Shown: in pieces, positions 25,674-34,797 of the stretch
How positions within the stretch are numbered: position 1 is the stretch's first letter
Layout of the letters: each line of letters starts with the position of its first letter
DNA from: Schlesneria sp.
Lineage (GTDB): Bacteria > Planctomycetota > Planctomycetia > Planctomycetales > Planctomycetaceae
Length of the DNA stretch: 64,000 nucleotides
NCBI GenBank assembly: GCA_028291515.1
Contig: JAQGHU010000106.1
Location: forward strand, 62,001 to 126,000
Direction of reading: 5' to 3'
Translations under genes and position numbers: made by a program
The notes under the pieces: generated by a model
Seen by the model: only the letters and a program-made list of their open reading frames with translations
Told to the model about the DNA's origin: nothing
Database searches by the model: none

Positions 25674-26179
25674 GACAAACTCCATCCTTGGGTGGCGAAC
25701 GAAACATAAACCGTGATCGCAGGTCGGTCTGTTGGCACAGACGATCCACAATCAGAAGAGAGACGAAGCATCTGCAGGATGGCCTCGGTGGATCACCGAT
25801 TGGTCCATCGCTGAAAATGTCGCCGACTCAGTAAATAGCTAAAGTTTCGGGAGAAACTGTCCGACGCGGCGGAAAGTAGCAGTAGAGGGACATCGTGTCC
25901 AGATGTTGTTTTTGATGCACTGTGGCATGCCACGTGCGTAATCCCCCTGATGATGAGATATGGGCTGTCTGCCGACGGGGGGGACAGGCAAGTGACCGCT
26001 GGATTCTGGTCTCTTGTCAACGTCGGCTGATCTGCGAGAAACGCCTGAAAACAAGCGTTTCAGTTCACATCCAATGATTCGATTGAAGCTAGGATGGCAA
26101 CGATCAGGTCATTGTAAATTGTGCCGCGAGAACGCGGTGGAATTTGGAAAAAACTACAAAAGGCACGGAGGCCGAATTT
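25674..26179. other. Intergenic region between divergent genes
   Basis: About 506 bases holding the promoters of the two flanking divergent genes. Minus-strand frames at 25793-26054 have no support. No repeat or RNA gene recognised. Confidence 0.35.
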
Positions 26180-27805
26180 ATGCAGCGGACCGATTCTCGC
26201 TCGCAATCGCTGGTGGTTAGCTCCACCGATCTCGCCGGTGTCCCGCAATCTCATCTTTCTGCTGCAGCCTCATGGAAACTGCTGCTCGCTGTTGTGCTTG
26301 CGTTTAGTTACGGGCGTATCAGCGTTGCCGATGACAATAACATTCTATTGGACTTCACGGCGACCTGGTGCGGTCCTTGCCAGCAGATGAGTTCCATCGT
26401 CTCGCAGTTGGAACGCCAGGGACTGCCCGTTCGCAAAGTCGATGTCAATCACGAGTCGGCACTCGTCCGCAAATACGATGTCAGGACGATTCCCTGCTTC
26501 GTGCTGGTCGCGAATGGCAAGGAACTGGATCGCGCGAATGGAATCACCACCGAACAACAATTGCGGAAGATGATTAGTCGACTGCCGAAAGATCTTCCCG
26601 TCGAAGCGACGCCTTCGCAACGCAATAATTCCAAGGCGGGTGGTCTGGGTCTTCCCGTCGCGTTAATTCCGAGCAGCAAGGAATCGCGTTCGAATCCGTT
26701 TTCACAGTTGGATGTGGGCAAAACCAAAGAGCAAGCGGCAATCGGTGATGGGATCTTCCGCGGTCAAGCCCCTGAACCAGATGCCTTGCGATCAAGCGTG
26801 CGAATTCGCGTAAAAGATGGATCTGCGATCAACTATGGTTCCGGAACGATTATCGAAAGCCAACCTGGGCAAGCGATCATTCTGTCGTGTGGCCACATCT
26901 TCCGTAAGCTGTCCAGCAGTGCTGTGATCGAAATTGATCTCTACACAAATCCAAAATCAGCCAAGCCGGAAACCGTCGCCGGTCGCGTGCTGGTGGCCGA
27001 CATGGATGCCGACGTGGGCCTGGTGAGCATCAACTATTCGCGACGTCTGTCCAGCATGCCACTCGGGATTTCAGCCGGAGCTTTGGCTGTGGGCGATGCC
27101 TTGTTCAGCATTGGCTGCAGCAGCGGGGACAATCCTTCTCGCGAGAATGTCGAATTGACCAGGATCAACAAATACCGCGGTCCCGAAAACTTGGAATGCA
27201 CCATTCGACCCATCAAAGGGCGATCTGGTGGCGGACTGTTCCGTGACGATGAGCTGGTTGGTGTTTGTATCGCGGCAGATCCAGATCATCCCCGCGGGCT
27301 GTACACCGGCTTGCAACCGATCCTGCAACTGGTGGAGAAGGCCGGCTTTCCGCATCTTTTGCCTCGCTCAACCACACAAGCGGACAATGCCCCGATCGCG
27401 ACCATGGACGAGTTGAAGCGAGCCACTCCCGAAACAATGATCCCCGAGTCCGCATTCGCATCGACGGACGACGACGCGATCGGGCGAATGCTGGCAGAGC
27501 AACTGAACAATCTCGATCGCGGCGGCGTCAGCGGCGGTGCATCGAATCAGGTTCCTGAAGAATTCGCCGGAGCAGAAGTCTTGTGCGTCGTGCGATCCAA
27601 AGTGCCAGGGAAGCCTGATCGAGTGATCATCGTCAAGCAGGCCAGCGATCGTTTCCTGGGAGATCTGCTCCAGGGAACCGATCCTGTTAGCAGCCAGCGG
27701 ATGGCGGTCGACCGCCCGTCAAAGCGAACGACCGGCAATCCCGGTTCACGTGCTCCTATCGAAACCTCGGCTGAATTTCAGCAATACCAGCGAGACCTGA
27801 AGTAA
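26180..27805 (+). CDS. Thioredoxin-trypsin-like protease fusion, membrane anchored
   Basis: A 541-residue fusion. A hydrophobic anchor or signal at 32-50 is followed by a thioredoxin fold (CxxC WCGPC at 63-67, cis-Pro TIPCF at 103-107). Residues about 205-390 form a chymotrypsin-like protease: His239 in LSCGHIF, Asp in DMDADVGLV (276 or 278), Ser349 in GRSGGGLF. The C-terminal 150 residues are low-complexity. ATG 26180 is preceded by GGAGG. Such thioredoxin-first fusions are known in planctomycetes; a role in extracytoplasmic redox-linked proteolysis is inference. A second fusion with reversed order lies at 48160-51222. Confidence 0.85.
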   Translation: MQRTDSRSQSLVVSSTDLAGVPQSHLSAAASWKLLLAVVLAFSYGRISVADDNNILLDFTATWCGPCQQMSSIVSQLERQGLPVRKVDVNHESALVRKYDVRTIPCFVLVANGKELDRANGITTEQQLRKMISRLPKDLPVEATPSQRNNSKAGGLGLPVALIPSSKESRSNPFSQLDVGKTKEQAAIGDGIFRGQAPEPDALRSSVRIRVKDGSAINYGSGTIIESQPGQAIILSCGHIFRKLSSSAVIEIDLYTNPKSAKPETVAGRVLVADMDADVGLVSINYSRRLSSMPLGISAGALAVGDALFSIGCSSGDNPSRENVELTRINKYRGPENLECTIRPIKGRSGGGLFRDDELVGVCIAADPDHPRGLYTGLQPILQLVEKAGFPHLLPRSTTQADNAPIATMDELKRATPETMIPESAFASTDDDAIGRMLAEQLNNLDRGGVSGGASNQVPEEFAGAEVLCVVRSKVPGKPDRVIIVKQASDRFLGDLLQGTDPVSSQRMAVDRPSKRTTGNPGSRAPIETSAEFQQYQRDLK

Positions 27806-27822
27806 TCTGGCGTATCGAACGT

Positions 27823-27860
27823 CCCTGGTGTTGCCTGCAGAAATTGCTCCACACCAGGGG
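27823..27860 (+). terminator. Hairpin after the thioredoxin-protease gene
   Basis: CCCTGGTGT (27823-27831) pairs with ACACCAGGG (27851-27859) across an 19-base loop, 18 bases after the stop codon. No T-tract follows. Confidence 0.5.
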
Positions 27861-28132
27861 CGATCAACGATGCGATAGAGACGCTGTCCGCAGCTCGAGG
27901 TCACTCGATCCCGACACTTCGTGAGCCGTGCTGCGTTAGAGATCGACACGGGGCATGCGGATGCCACGTCTCAGAAACTTCGATGGGAACATCTGGCGCA
28001 CACCAGAACGCTGGTGTCAAAGCAGGCAGACTCCGCTGCTGTCGCCTGCGGAAAATCTGAACTCGTCGCGCAGGCCAGTTGCCGTGCGGTTCCACGATGA
28101 GACCTCAAACCGGCTAAGCATCCGCGCACCAA
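27861..28132. other. Intergenic stretch
   Basis: About 270 bases; together with the preceding hairpin the gap is just over 300. I see no gene; minus-strand frame 27901-28095 is not supported. Confidence 0.35.
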
Positions 28133-28432
28133 CTATTGCCCGATAAAACTGGCTAGGTCGGCGAGAATCGCTTCGGCGGTTTTCTCCGCGGCGTCGCGCG
28201 ATAGGAATTCGCCACGGCCTAATCGGCGGCGAACTTCTTCGATCACCTCTGCTCGCACTTCGGGGATCTCGTGCAGTGATCCCACCAGTGCCGCTGTTTC
28301 GGCGGAGACCGTCGATTCGGATTCCGCGGCTTGGTCCGTGCGCGACGTTGATGCGGAGGACGATCCCTGTACCGATCGTCCGATCTTTCGCCCGTTAAGC
28401 GGGTTCCCTTGGAAGCCAGGATCGATTCGCAT
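28133..28432 (-). CDS. FlgM-like anti-sigma-type small protein
   Basis: A 99-residue protein. The C-terminal half (IPEVRAEVIEEVRRRLGRG, EFLSRDAAEKTAEAILADLA) resembles the FlgM pattern in which a helix with V-R-x-x-x-V-x-x-x-R is followed by a G-x-Y/F-x-x-D turn and a final A-x-x-L-L helix. The N-terminus is Ser-rich and probably disordered, as in FlgM. If right, it would bind and hold a flagellar sigma-28 factor. No flagellar gene lies nearby, so this is tentative. It is divergent from the TPR gene with a short shared upstream region. Confidence 0.5.
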   Translation of the reverse strand: MRIDPGFQGNPLNGRKIGRSVQGSSSASTSRTDQAAESESTVSAETAALVGSLHEIPEVRAEVIEEVRRRLGRGEFLSRDAAEKTAEAILADLASFIGQ

Positions 28433-28547
28433 GCTAGCACCCGGGGCGGTTTATGCCGACGAAGAAGGATTCGGACGAAAAGAATTTGAACTTGGGAAAA
28501 GGCGGGGGCATATTTGCTGGTTTGGGGTCTTTGGTCAAGGTCAACTC

Positions 28548-30683
28548 ATGGCGACGGAAACTACAGAAACGCAGGATGTACCGGATGGACAGGACATTCC
28601 GTCAACCGGACTGCGTGGCTTTTCGATGCTTGTCGTCGTGATCGCCGTGTTTCCAATTGCCTTGGGAATCGGCTTCACCCTGCAAACCGCAACACCACCC
28701 CCCGGAAAGTTGGATGCCGCCGAGCAGCCCGCGCCAGCAGTTCCGAACCAGATCCAGCAGCATCTCCCTCTGAAACCGGGCCCAGATCGGTCGAAGGGGG
28801 ATGAGTTGCTCCGTGAAGGACGCCACGAAGCTGCCCTTCACCTTTATAGATCGTTGGGAAGTGCCGATTCCTTGCGGGTGGCCGCAGATTTGTCACTCCG
28901 AATGGGTTTCTGTCAGGAAGGGCTGGGCCAATGGGATGAGGCGCTAGCGACGTACCGATCAGTCACAGACTCGCATCGACCGGTGTTGGCGGCCTGCGCA
29001 ACGCTCGGCCAAGCCAGGATCTGGATGCGGCTGAATGACTTCAATGCCGCGGAACCTTTGCTTCGCTCCCTCTTGCTGCGATCGGGTGACGGTCTGCCTA
29101 CCGGGATGAGTGACGAGGTCGCATTACTGTACTCGATCGTCGCTGCCGAACAGACATTACCTGCGAATAGCCCACTGACGGCCGGGTTATCGCCCGTCAA
29201 CAATCTCATTGAATGGTCGCAGGCCGAGATTCTGAAATGGGCTGACGCCACACCAGATCAACCGGCGACAGTCGACGAAATCCAGTTGCGTGTCTCTGCA
29301 CCTCACAAACCAGCCGCCGAAGCGGATTTCGCAGACAATCAGGTGCCTGGAGCAACTCTGCTGGGAACACCGTTCCAAATCACCGCTCGCCAACAGTCGA
29401 TCAACCAGATTGTGACGCGACTGGCAGACGAATGTGATTTCCGGTTGGAATGGTCTGACGAGGCCGTTGAACAACTTGCCTCGAGTCGGGTGCTTGATGT
29501 CACTGTTGGCGATCTGCCACTGTGTCTGATGTTGTCGTCGTTGTGCCAGGAAGTTCGAGCGACCTGGACTTTGCAGATGCACACGCGAACGCTGCTGATC
29601 ACCACGACCAACAGCGAGTCTGACGCGCTGCAAATCCACAAGTCGGCAACGATGTCACTGGCTTCGACGGTGGCGATGTTCCCTGAACATCGCCTGGCGG
29701 CACCGGCGATTTTCGCGCGAGCCCAGTTGGCTGCCGCAGACTCGCGTTTGGTGGATGCCGCCGAGACCTATTCTTCGCTCATTGGTAAATCCGTCTCCCC
29801 ACTTGGCATTCGTGCGGCATTCAATGCGGCCTTGGCCTACCATCGAGCGGGCGATCTAGTCGGAACCTGCCGCATGCTGGAAGTGATTGTGCATGGGGCA
29901 CCGGGAAGCGATCTGCATACTCGATCGATGATCCTCTATGGCCGAGCGTTAATGGATCGCGGTGAGTTCCGCGAAGCAGCTTTTCAATTGAAACGAGCGG
30001 CCAATTCGCGTCAGACCCCGGACGATCAGGCTCGCGCGGCAGTCTTCCTGGCGATGGCATTGCTGCTCGATGGCAGACCTCTGGATGCTGGTGAAGCTCT
30101 CTTCTCACATCGACTTCAGTTCCAGGATCGATCGGTTCGAAACGCGGCCGCATTAATGACCTCACTCGCTCGCTGGCGGACCGCGACAACCGCGGGAAAA
30201 GCTCGCGAAACCGCATTCTTGTATCGATCGATCGTTGCCGTCGACGGCGATGCCGAATGGCTGGGACCGACGGGCCAGTTGTTGCTTGGTCAAGCGATGC
30301 ACGAAGCTGATCTCGACGATCGTATGCTGGAACTGTATTCCAGCGTCCTGGAGCACGGCGCCTGCGAACTGGTCGAGATGCAAATGAAGTTGGCTTTGGC
30401 CGACTACCGGCGCGCCCACGACCAGATCGAAGAAGCCAAGGTGATCTGGTTGGAAATCTATGCCGTGGATCGTCCCGAGTCCGTCACAGCAGGGATGCGA
30501 TTGGCCCAGCTCGCTTTAGATGAACTGAACCTCGCATTGTGCCTGGAATTGTGCCATGCCCTTCAGGACCGCGATCATGTTCCAAAAACAGAGCTATTGA
30601 AGCTGGCGGGCCGAGCGTATGACCTGGGAGGCTATCCAGTATTGGCCGCACAGTGTTATGCAGGGAAATGGCCCCTGCCGTAG
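28548..30683 (+). CDS. Membrane-anchored TPR protein with an STN-like module
   Basis: A 711-residue protein. A transmembrane helix at about 20-42 (MLVVVIAVFPIALGIGFTL) is followed by helical repeats of the TPR/tetratricopeptide type (DELLREGRHEAALHLYRSLG, EGLGQWDEALATYRSVTDS). Residues about 275-365 resemble an STN/N0 module (ITARQQSINQIVTRLADECD, LDVTVGDLPLCLMLSSLC), then more TPRs run to the end (AAFNAALAYHRAGDLVGTCR). ATG 28548 has AAGG upstream; an open frame begins 70 codons earlier but overlaps the divergent gene. It shares the STN-like unit with the exported protein at 19275. Likely a periplasmic-side scaffold; the partner is unknown. Confidence 0.72.
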   Translation: MATETTETQDVPDGQDIPSTGLRGFSMLVVVIAVFPIALGIGFTLQTATPPPGKLDAAEQPAPAVPNQIQQHLPLKPGPDRSKGDELLREGRHEAALHLYRSLGSADSLRVAADLSLRMGFCQEGLGQWDEALATYRSVTDSHRPVLAACATLGQARIWMRLNDFNAAEPLLRSLLLRSGDGLPTGMSDEVALLYSIVAAEQTLPANSPLTAGLSPVNNLIEWSQAEILKWADATPDQPATVDEIQLRVSAPHKPAAEADFADNQVPGATLLGTPFQITARQQSINQIVTRLADECDFRLEWSDEAVEQLASSRVLDVTVGDLPLCLMLSSLCQEVRATWTLQMHTRTLLITTTNSESDALQIHKSATMSLASTVAMFPEHRLAAPAIFARAQLAAADSRLVDAAETYSSLIGKSVSPLGIRAAFNAALAYHRAGDLVGTCRMLEVIVHGAPGSDLHTRSMILYGRALMDRGEFREAAFQLKRAANSRQTPDDQARAAVFLAMALLLDGRPLDAGEALFSHRLQFQDRSVRNAAALMTSLARWRTATTAGKARETAFLYRSIVAVDGDAEWLGPTGQLLLGQAMHEADLDDRMLELYSSVLEHGACELVEMQMKLALADYRRAHDQIEEAKVIWLEIYAVDRPESVTAGMRLAQLALDELNLALCLELCHALQDRDHVPKTELLKLAGRAYDLGGYPVLAAQCYAGKWPLP

Positions 30684-30778
30684 CAGAACCAAGTGGTCCC
30701 TCCATCGGCCCCCGGTTTCAAGTACTGGCCTCTGGCCTGAAAAGAAATGCTGCGAAGCAGCGACGACGTTCACGGCAG

Positions 30779-31981
30779 TCAGTCGACGGAGTCGGTTTCC
30801 ACCTTCAGCAAGCTCTCGGGCGGAACCGGTGAGCCCGTCATCCGGTCCCAGACGAGTCGTTGTGAATCGGAGAGGTACTTCAAACCAAGCTGAAGAGTCT
30901 CTTGTCGAATCGCCAACTTTTCATGAGGTGCAAGTGTAGTTGCCACCGGGTGAGCGGTCAGCAATCGATCGAGCGAATTGATTTGATCGTCGGAGAGCCG
31001 TGCCGCTTCTCGGAATACGCGTTCGAGCAATGCCTGCTCGCACAATGACTGAAACTGTAGTTCATTCAATCGTGTCTTCTGGTCCTCGCTGAGGATTTTG
31101 TCGCAGAGTGCGAAGTAGGCCCGTTGCGTCTGAAGCACGGTTCCCGTGAACTCGGCTCGTTCAAGTGAGGTGCCGGTCATTTCAGCTCGTTGTGCCGCGA
31201 GCTTTTGATATTTCGTACGTGCTTCGGTCAGCTGTGCAACTTGATCGTCCGTGAGTCGAAGCTGTTCTCTACCGACTGGTTTTTCGAGATGAATATAAGG
31301 AGGAAGGGAAATGATCCGCCGAGAGGTCGTCTCTTTCGCAGGTTCGGGAACAGGGCCGGGAAGCAAAGGGGCTCTGCACTGAATCGCTTCCGATGGTTCT
31401 CCGACCATTTCCTTCCACTTGGCACGTTGCATGTCATTCAAGATCGCATAGCAAGCGTGGCCAAAGGTGGCGTATGCTTCAGGTCCGGGTAGTCCTTTAC
31501 TATGGAGAATGTCTCGTTGGGCATCTCTCATACGCAACTGTTGCGCGGCTGAAATCTCCAGTTTGGGTGCGAAGTCGGATCGAACCACCCTCACCGCTCC
31601 GCCTTGTTGAATATCCAATTGGGCTAATCGCTGGCGCTGTTCATCGCTAAGGATCGAATTCAGTTTTTCGTCCGCAGCTCGTGCGAAGGAGATTTCGCCT
31701 TCCTTTGATGGGCTCGCATTCCGACTTCGCGTTTTGTCTTGTTCACGCGTGAAAAGCGATATTTCCTCCCGCAGCGCCGCCAACTCCACATGTTGGCCGT
31801 TGGTGATCTGCAGTTCAGCAGCGACCGTTACTGGCACGCCTCGCTGACGCCTTAACATCATCATTTTGTGCTGTACGGCGCGCAAATCCCGAACGTCTCC
31901 TTCGGAAGTCTGGGCGATCGCTTGAAGAGAAACTGACGCCAGTAGCCCAAAAGTAAAGATACTCAGCATCGAAGTCCCCAT
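30779..31981 (-). CDS. Exported helical protein with LSDEQ repeats
   Basis: A 400-residue protein with a signal peptide (MLSIFTFGLLASVSLQAIAQ) and an all-helical body. It contains several copies of the I/Y-L-S-x-D/E-Q-x-x-R/L pattern (ILSDEQRQRLAQL, ILSEDQKTRLNELQ, YLSDSQRLVWDRM). That pattern occurs in many planctomycete exported proteins and recalls LTxxQ proteins such as CpxP/Spy, but real homology is not shown. No partner gene is close. It converges with the TPR gene at a gap of about 95 bases. Confidence 0.65.
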   Translation of the reverse strand: MGTSMLSIFTFGLLASVSLQAIAQTSEGDVRDLRAVQHKMMMLRRQRGVPVTVAAELQITNGQHVELAALREEISLFTREQDKTRSRNASPSKEGEISFARAADEKLNSILSDEQRQRLAQLDIQQGGAVRVVRSDFAPKLEISAAQQLRMRDAQRDILHSKGLPGPEAYATFGHACYAILNDMQRAKWKEMVGEPSEAIQCRAPLLPGPVPEPAKETTSRRIISLPPYIHLEKPVGREQLRLTDDQVAQLTEARTKYQKLAAQRAEMTGTSLERAEFTGTVLQTQRAYFALCDKILSEDQKTRLNELQFQSLCEQALLERVFREAARLSDDQINSLDRLLTAHPVATTLAPHEKLAIRQETLQLGLKYLSDSQRLVWDRMTGSPVPPESLLKVETDSVD

Positions 31982-32350
31982 GGAATCACGAACAGCAAGT
32001 AAAATCGCGACGAGTGGTCTTTCAGGTCACGTTTGGTTGATCGAGGATATATCTTCTGCGGCGTTCTGTAACTTCCTGTGAAGAAATGGCAACTATTCGG
32101 TGTAGGTGCTCGCCCAATTCAAACTGCAATGAACTAATCATCGGCGCTGCAACCTGATGGTGATCTTTGACGATTGCGTCAGCGCGGGCTAGTATCTGCC
32201 TTCTCATCGACATGTCTTTCGGTGCGGACACAGACCAGCGATTTCTACGATCACATGACATGCTCGACCGAAGGTCACGCGGCATCCGGCGTCGATCGTT
32301 CTCGGCATTCATTTCATTCAGCGGCTGAACTACATTCCGGAGTTGGCATC
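31982..32350. other. Intergenic region, possible small gene on the minus strand
   Basis: 369 bases between divergent genes. Minus-strand frame 32022-32213 (63 residues, starting MSMRRQILARADAIVKDHHQ) looks somewhat protein-like but has no strong ribosome binding site; I leave it open. Confidence 0.3.
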
Positions 32351-33859
32351 ATGAAATTGTGGAGCTTGTCCTCTCGAATTTCGTTCGGTATCGCAATCGG
32401 GGTGTTCGGCTTGACGGTCGCTGTGGCATGCGCCGAAGTTCCGACGAAGCTGTTGCCGTGGGTTCCCGCGGATGCCAATGCGGTTGTCGTCATTGATGTT
32501 GATTCGCTGTTTCATTCCCCACTGGCAACGCGTGAGAACTGGCGCAAGCAGGCGGGGGATCGTTTTGCGAACCAGGAGATCAGCGTTCCGCCGGAAGCTC
32601 GACGAGTCGTGATGGCATCGCAACTGGACTTGAGCGGAGGCCTGCAACCCGTCTGGGAACTGGGGGTCATGGATGTCGAACGGACTCCGTCGTTCGCACT
32701 GATTGCGCGACGCGAAGGTGGCCATCTCGACACGATCGCCGGACACTCGGCCGTCACTCTGCCGGGAGGGCGAAGCGGAGTCGAACTTGATGCGGGTGTG
32801 ATCCTGGTGACATCACAACCCAATCGCCAGGTGATCTCGCGCTGGGTCAGCTCCGCGAAAAAGGACGCCGCGCGGTTGTCGCCATTCCTGGCAAAAGGAC
32901 TGGAGCAGGCCGATTCCAAATCGCATCTGGTTGTGGCAGTGGACCTGGCCGACAGCGTGACAGCGGCACCGATTCGCGAACTGCTGACGAAGTTTGAGCC
33001 GTTAAAAGGGAAGACTGCGGACCAGGCCGACATCGCCGACATTCTGGCCAGCGTCAAAGGAGTTGTGCTAACCGTTCGCGTCACTGATAAGCGCGAAGGT
33101 GCGCTCCAGATCGACTTCGCCAAGCCGACTGCCATCATCCAACCCGTGGCTAAGCCACTGATCGAAGAGATCCTGCAGACCTTACAAATCGGCTTGGCGG
33201 ATCTGGACAATTGGACAGCATCCACTTCAGGAACGTCACTGACGATGAAGGGCGAGTTTTCGCAGGCGGATCTGCGAAAGATCGTCAGCCTGTTTGCTGC
33301 ATCACCAAGTACCCATGATGTCCGAGAGAACTCGGCAGAATCGGGCGCACCGACCCCGCCGAGTGCCGAGACCCTTAAGGCCGAGGCGTCGCAGAAGTTC
33401 TTTCATTCGATAAAGAGGCTGCTCGATGATCTACGCAAGACGCTCGACAAGACTCAACGCGACAACCAGCTTGTCTGGATGGAGCGCTATGCTCGCAAGA
33501 TCGACGATCTGCCGATGAAGGATGTCGATAAGGACCTGCTGACGTTCGGCGGTAACGTCAGCAGTTCACTGCGATACCAGGCCCAGGCTGCCCGCGTGTC
33601 ATTCCTGCGCAGCGGCGTGCGAACGGCCCAACCCGTCTATCAAAGCTACTCGTACGGTGCTGGAGCGGTCGGGCCCTACGGCACCTACGGCGGCTATTCG
33701 TTCTCGGGAACTGTTCAAGTCTCCCCCAATTTCGGCCAGATCCGCACGGAAGAGCATGCCAACGCCGCTCAGGTGAAAGTCGCAGAAATGAAGCAGATTG
33801 AAGACGGCCTGGTCCAGATCCGCCGCGCGATGACCGAACGCTACAATGTCGAATTCTAA
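32351..33859 (+). CDS. Exported planctomycete protein of unknown function
   Basis: A 502-residue protein with a signal peptide ending near VAVACA. The first mature segment is VPADANAVVVIDVDSLFHSP, a start common to a group of planctomycete exported proteins that have repeats of a 'VPADANAVxxID' type. The rest is alpha/beta with a KGEFSQADLRKIVSLFAAS segment. Near the C-terminus is a Tyr/Gly-rich stretch (YQSYSYGAGAVGPYGTYGGY). ATG 32351 has GGAG upstream, and the 59 codons before it are not protein-like. Function unknown. Confidence 0.72.
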   Translation: MKLWSLSSRISFGIAIGVFGLTVAVACAEVPTKLLPWVPADANAVVVIDVDSLFHSPLATRENWRKQAGDRFANQEISVPPEARRVVMASQLDLSGGLQPVWELGVMDVERTPSFALIARREGGHLDTIAGHSAVTLPGGRSGVELDAGVILVTSQPNRQVISRWVSSAKKDAARLSPFLAKGLEQADSKSHLVVAVDLADSVTAAPIRELLTKFEPLKGKTADQADIADILASVKGVVLTVRVTDKREGALQIDFAKPTAIIQPVAKPLIEEILQTLQIGLADLDNWTASTSGTSLTMKGEFSQADLRKIVSLFAASPSTHDVRENSAESGAPTPPSAETLKAEASQKFFHSIKRLLDDLRKTLDKTQRDNQLVWMERYARKIDDLPMKDVDKDLLTFGGNVSSSLRYQAQAARVSFLRSGVRTAQPVYQSYSYGAGAVGPYGTYGGYSFSGTVQVSPNFGQIRTEEHANAAQVKVAEMKQIEDGLVQIRRAMTERYNVEF

Positions 33860-33998
33860 GTTCAGTCGACTGAACTTTTTCTGCTGGTTCTGAATCCAGA
33901 TTGGATTCCAACGGTGAGGTCTCTATTTTGGATTGTCGCTACCCACTGACGGTGGCGGTGATCTTTGATAAGTGAGCCTGCCGAACTGCGAGGGGAAA

Positions 33999-34787
33999 AT
34001 GGATTTCGGCAGCTGGATCGGCATGCTTCCGCTGTGGGCTCTTTTCGTGCTCACGTTGGTGCTTTGTATGAGCGCCGTGGAAGGAGGAGCCGCGCTGGCA
34101 GGAATCGTGCTCCGGCACAAGAATGAGAAAGAGCCGGAAGCTCCGCTGGGCTCACTCGTAGGGTCAGTCCTGGGGCTATTGGCATTTATTCTCGCCTTTA
34201 CGTTCGGCATGACGGCCTCCCGATTCGATGCTCGTCGCCAGTTGGTATTGGATGAAGCCAATGCCATCGGAACGACCTACCTGCGAGCCGACTTGCTGCC
34301 TGAAAAAGAAGGCCTGGAAATCCGGCGGCTATTGCGCGAATACGCCGATCTTCGATTGAATGCAACGAAGAAGAATGTCAACGAGATCTTGAAATCATCG
34401 ACTGACCTTCACAGTCGACTATGGGCTCAGACGAAAATGTTGGTCCAGGAAGAAATGGACTCCGAGTTGCGGTCCTTGTTCGTCGCCTCGTTGAATGAAT
34501 TGATTGATCTGCATCAAAGCCGTGTGACGATTGGATTGCAGTATCGGATTCCTGGAACTGTTTGGCTGGCGGTGTACGTCCTGACGATGTTGTCGATGCT
34601 GGCGGTGGGATATCAGGTTGGGATGTCCGGGATTCGGCGACTGCGAGGCACGCCGGTGTTGGCGGCGGCATTCTCACTGGTGATCGTGATGACGGCCGAC
34701 ATCGATCGTCCCGCGGAAGGTCTCTTGCGAGTGAGTCAGCAAGCCATTGCCGACGTGCAACAAATGATGCTTGGCAATATGCCTTAA
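33999..34787 (+). CDS. DUF4239 (bestrophin-like) membrane protein
   Basis: A 262-residue protein with four hydrophobic helices: two at the N-terminus (residues 6-28 and 48-68) and two at the C-terminus (about 188-208 and 218-236). The central region is soluble and helical. The pattern, including GMTASRFDARRQLVLDEANA after helix 2, fits the DUF4239 family. ATG 33999 is preceded by AGGGG; an in-frame GTG at 33972 is less likely. The DUF2252 gene follows 10 bases later and probably belongs to the same transcript. Channel-like function is only suggested by the family name. Confidence 0.75.
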   Translation: MDFGSWIGMLPLWALFVLTLVLCMSAVEGGAALAGIVLRHKNEKEPEAPLGSLVGSVLGLLAFILAFTFGMTASRFDARRQLVLDEANAIGTTYLRADLLPEKEGLEIRRLLREYADLRLNATKKNVNEILKSSTDLHSRLWAQTKMLVQEEMDSELRSLFVASLNELIDLHQSRVTIGLQYRIPGTVWLAVYVLTMLSMLAVGYQVGMSGIRRLRGTPVLAAAFSLVIVMTADIDRPAEGLLRVSQQAIADVQQMMLGNMP

Positions 34788-34797
34788 CGTAGGAATC

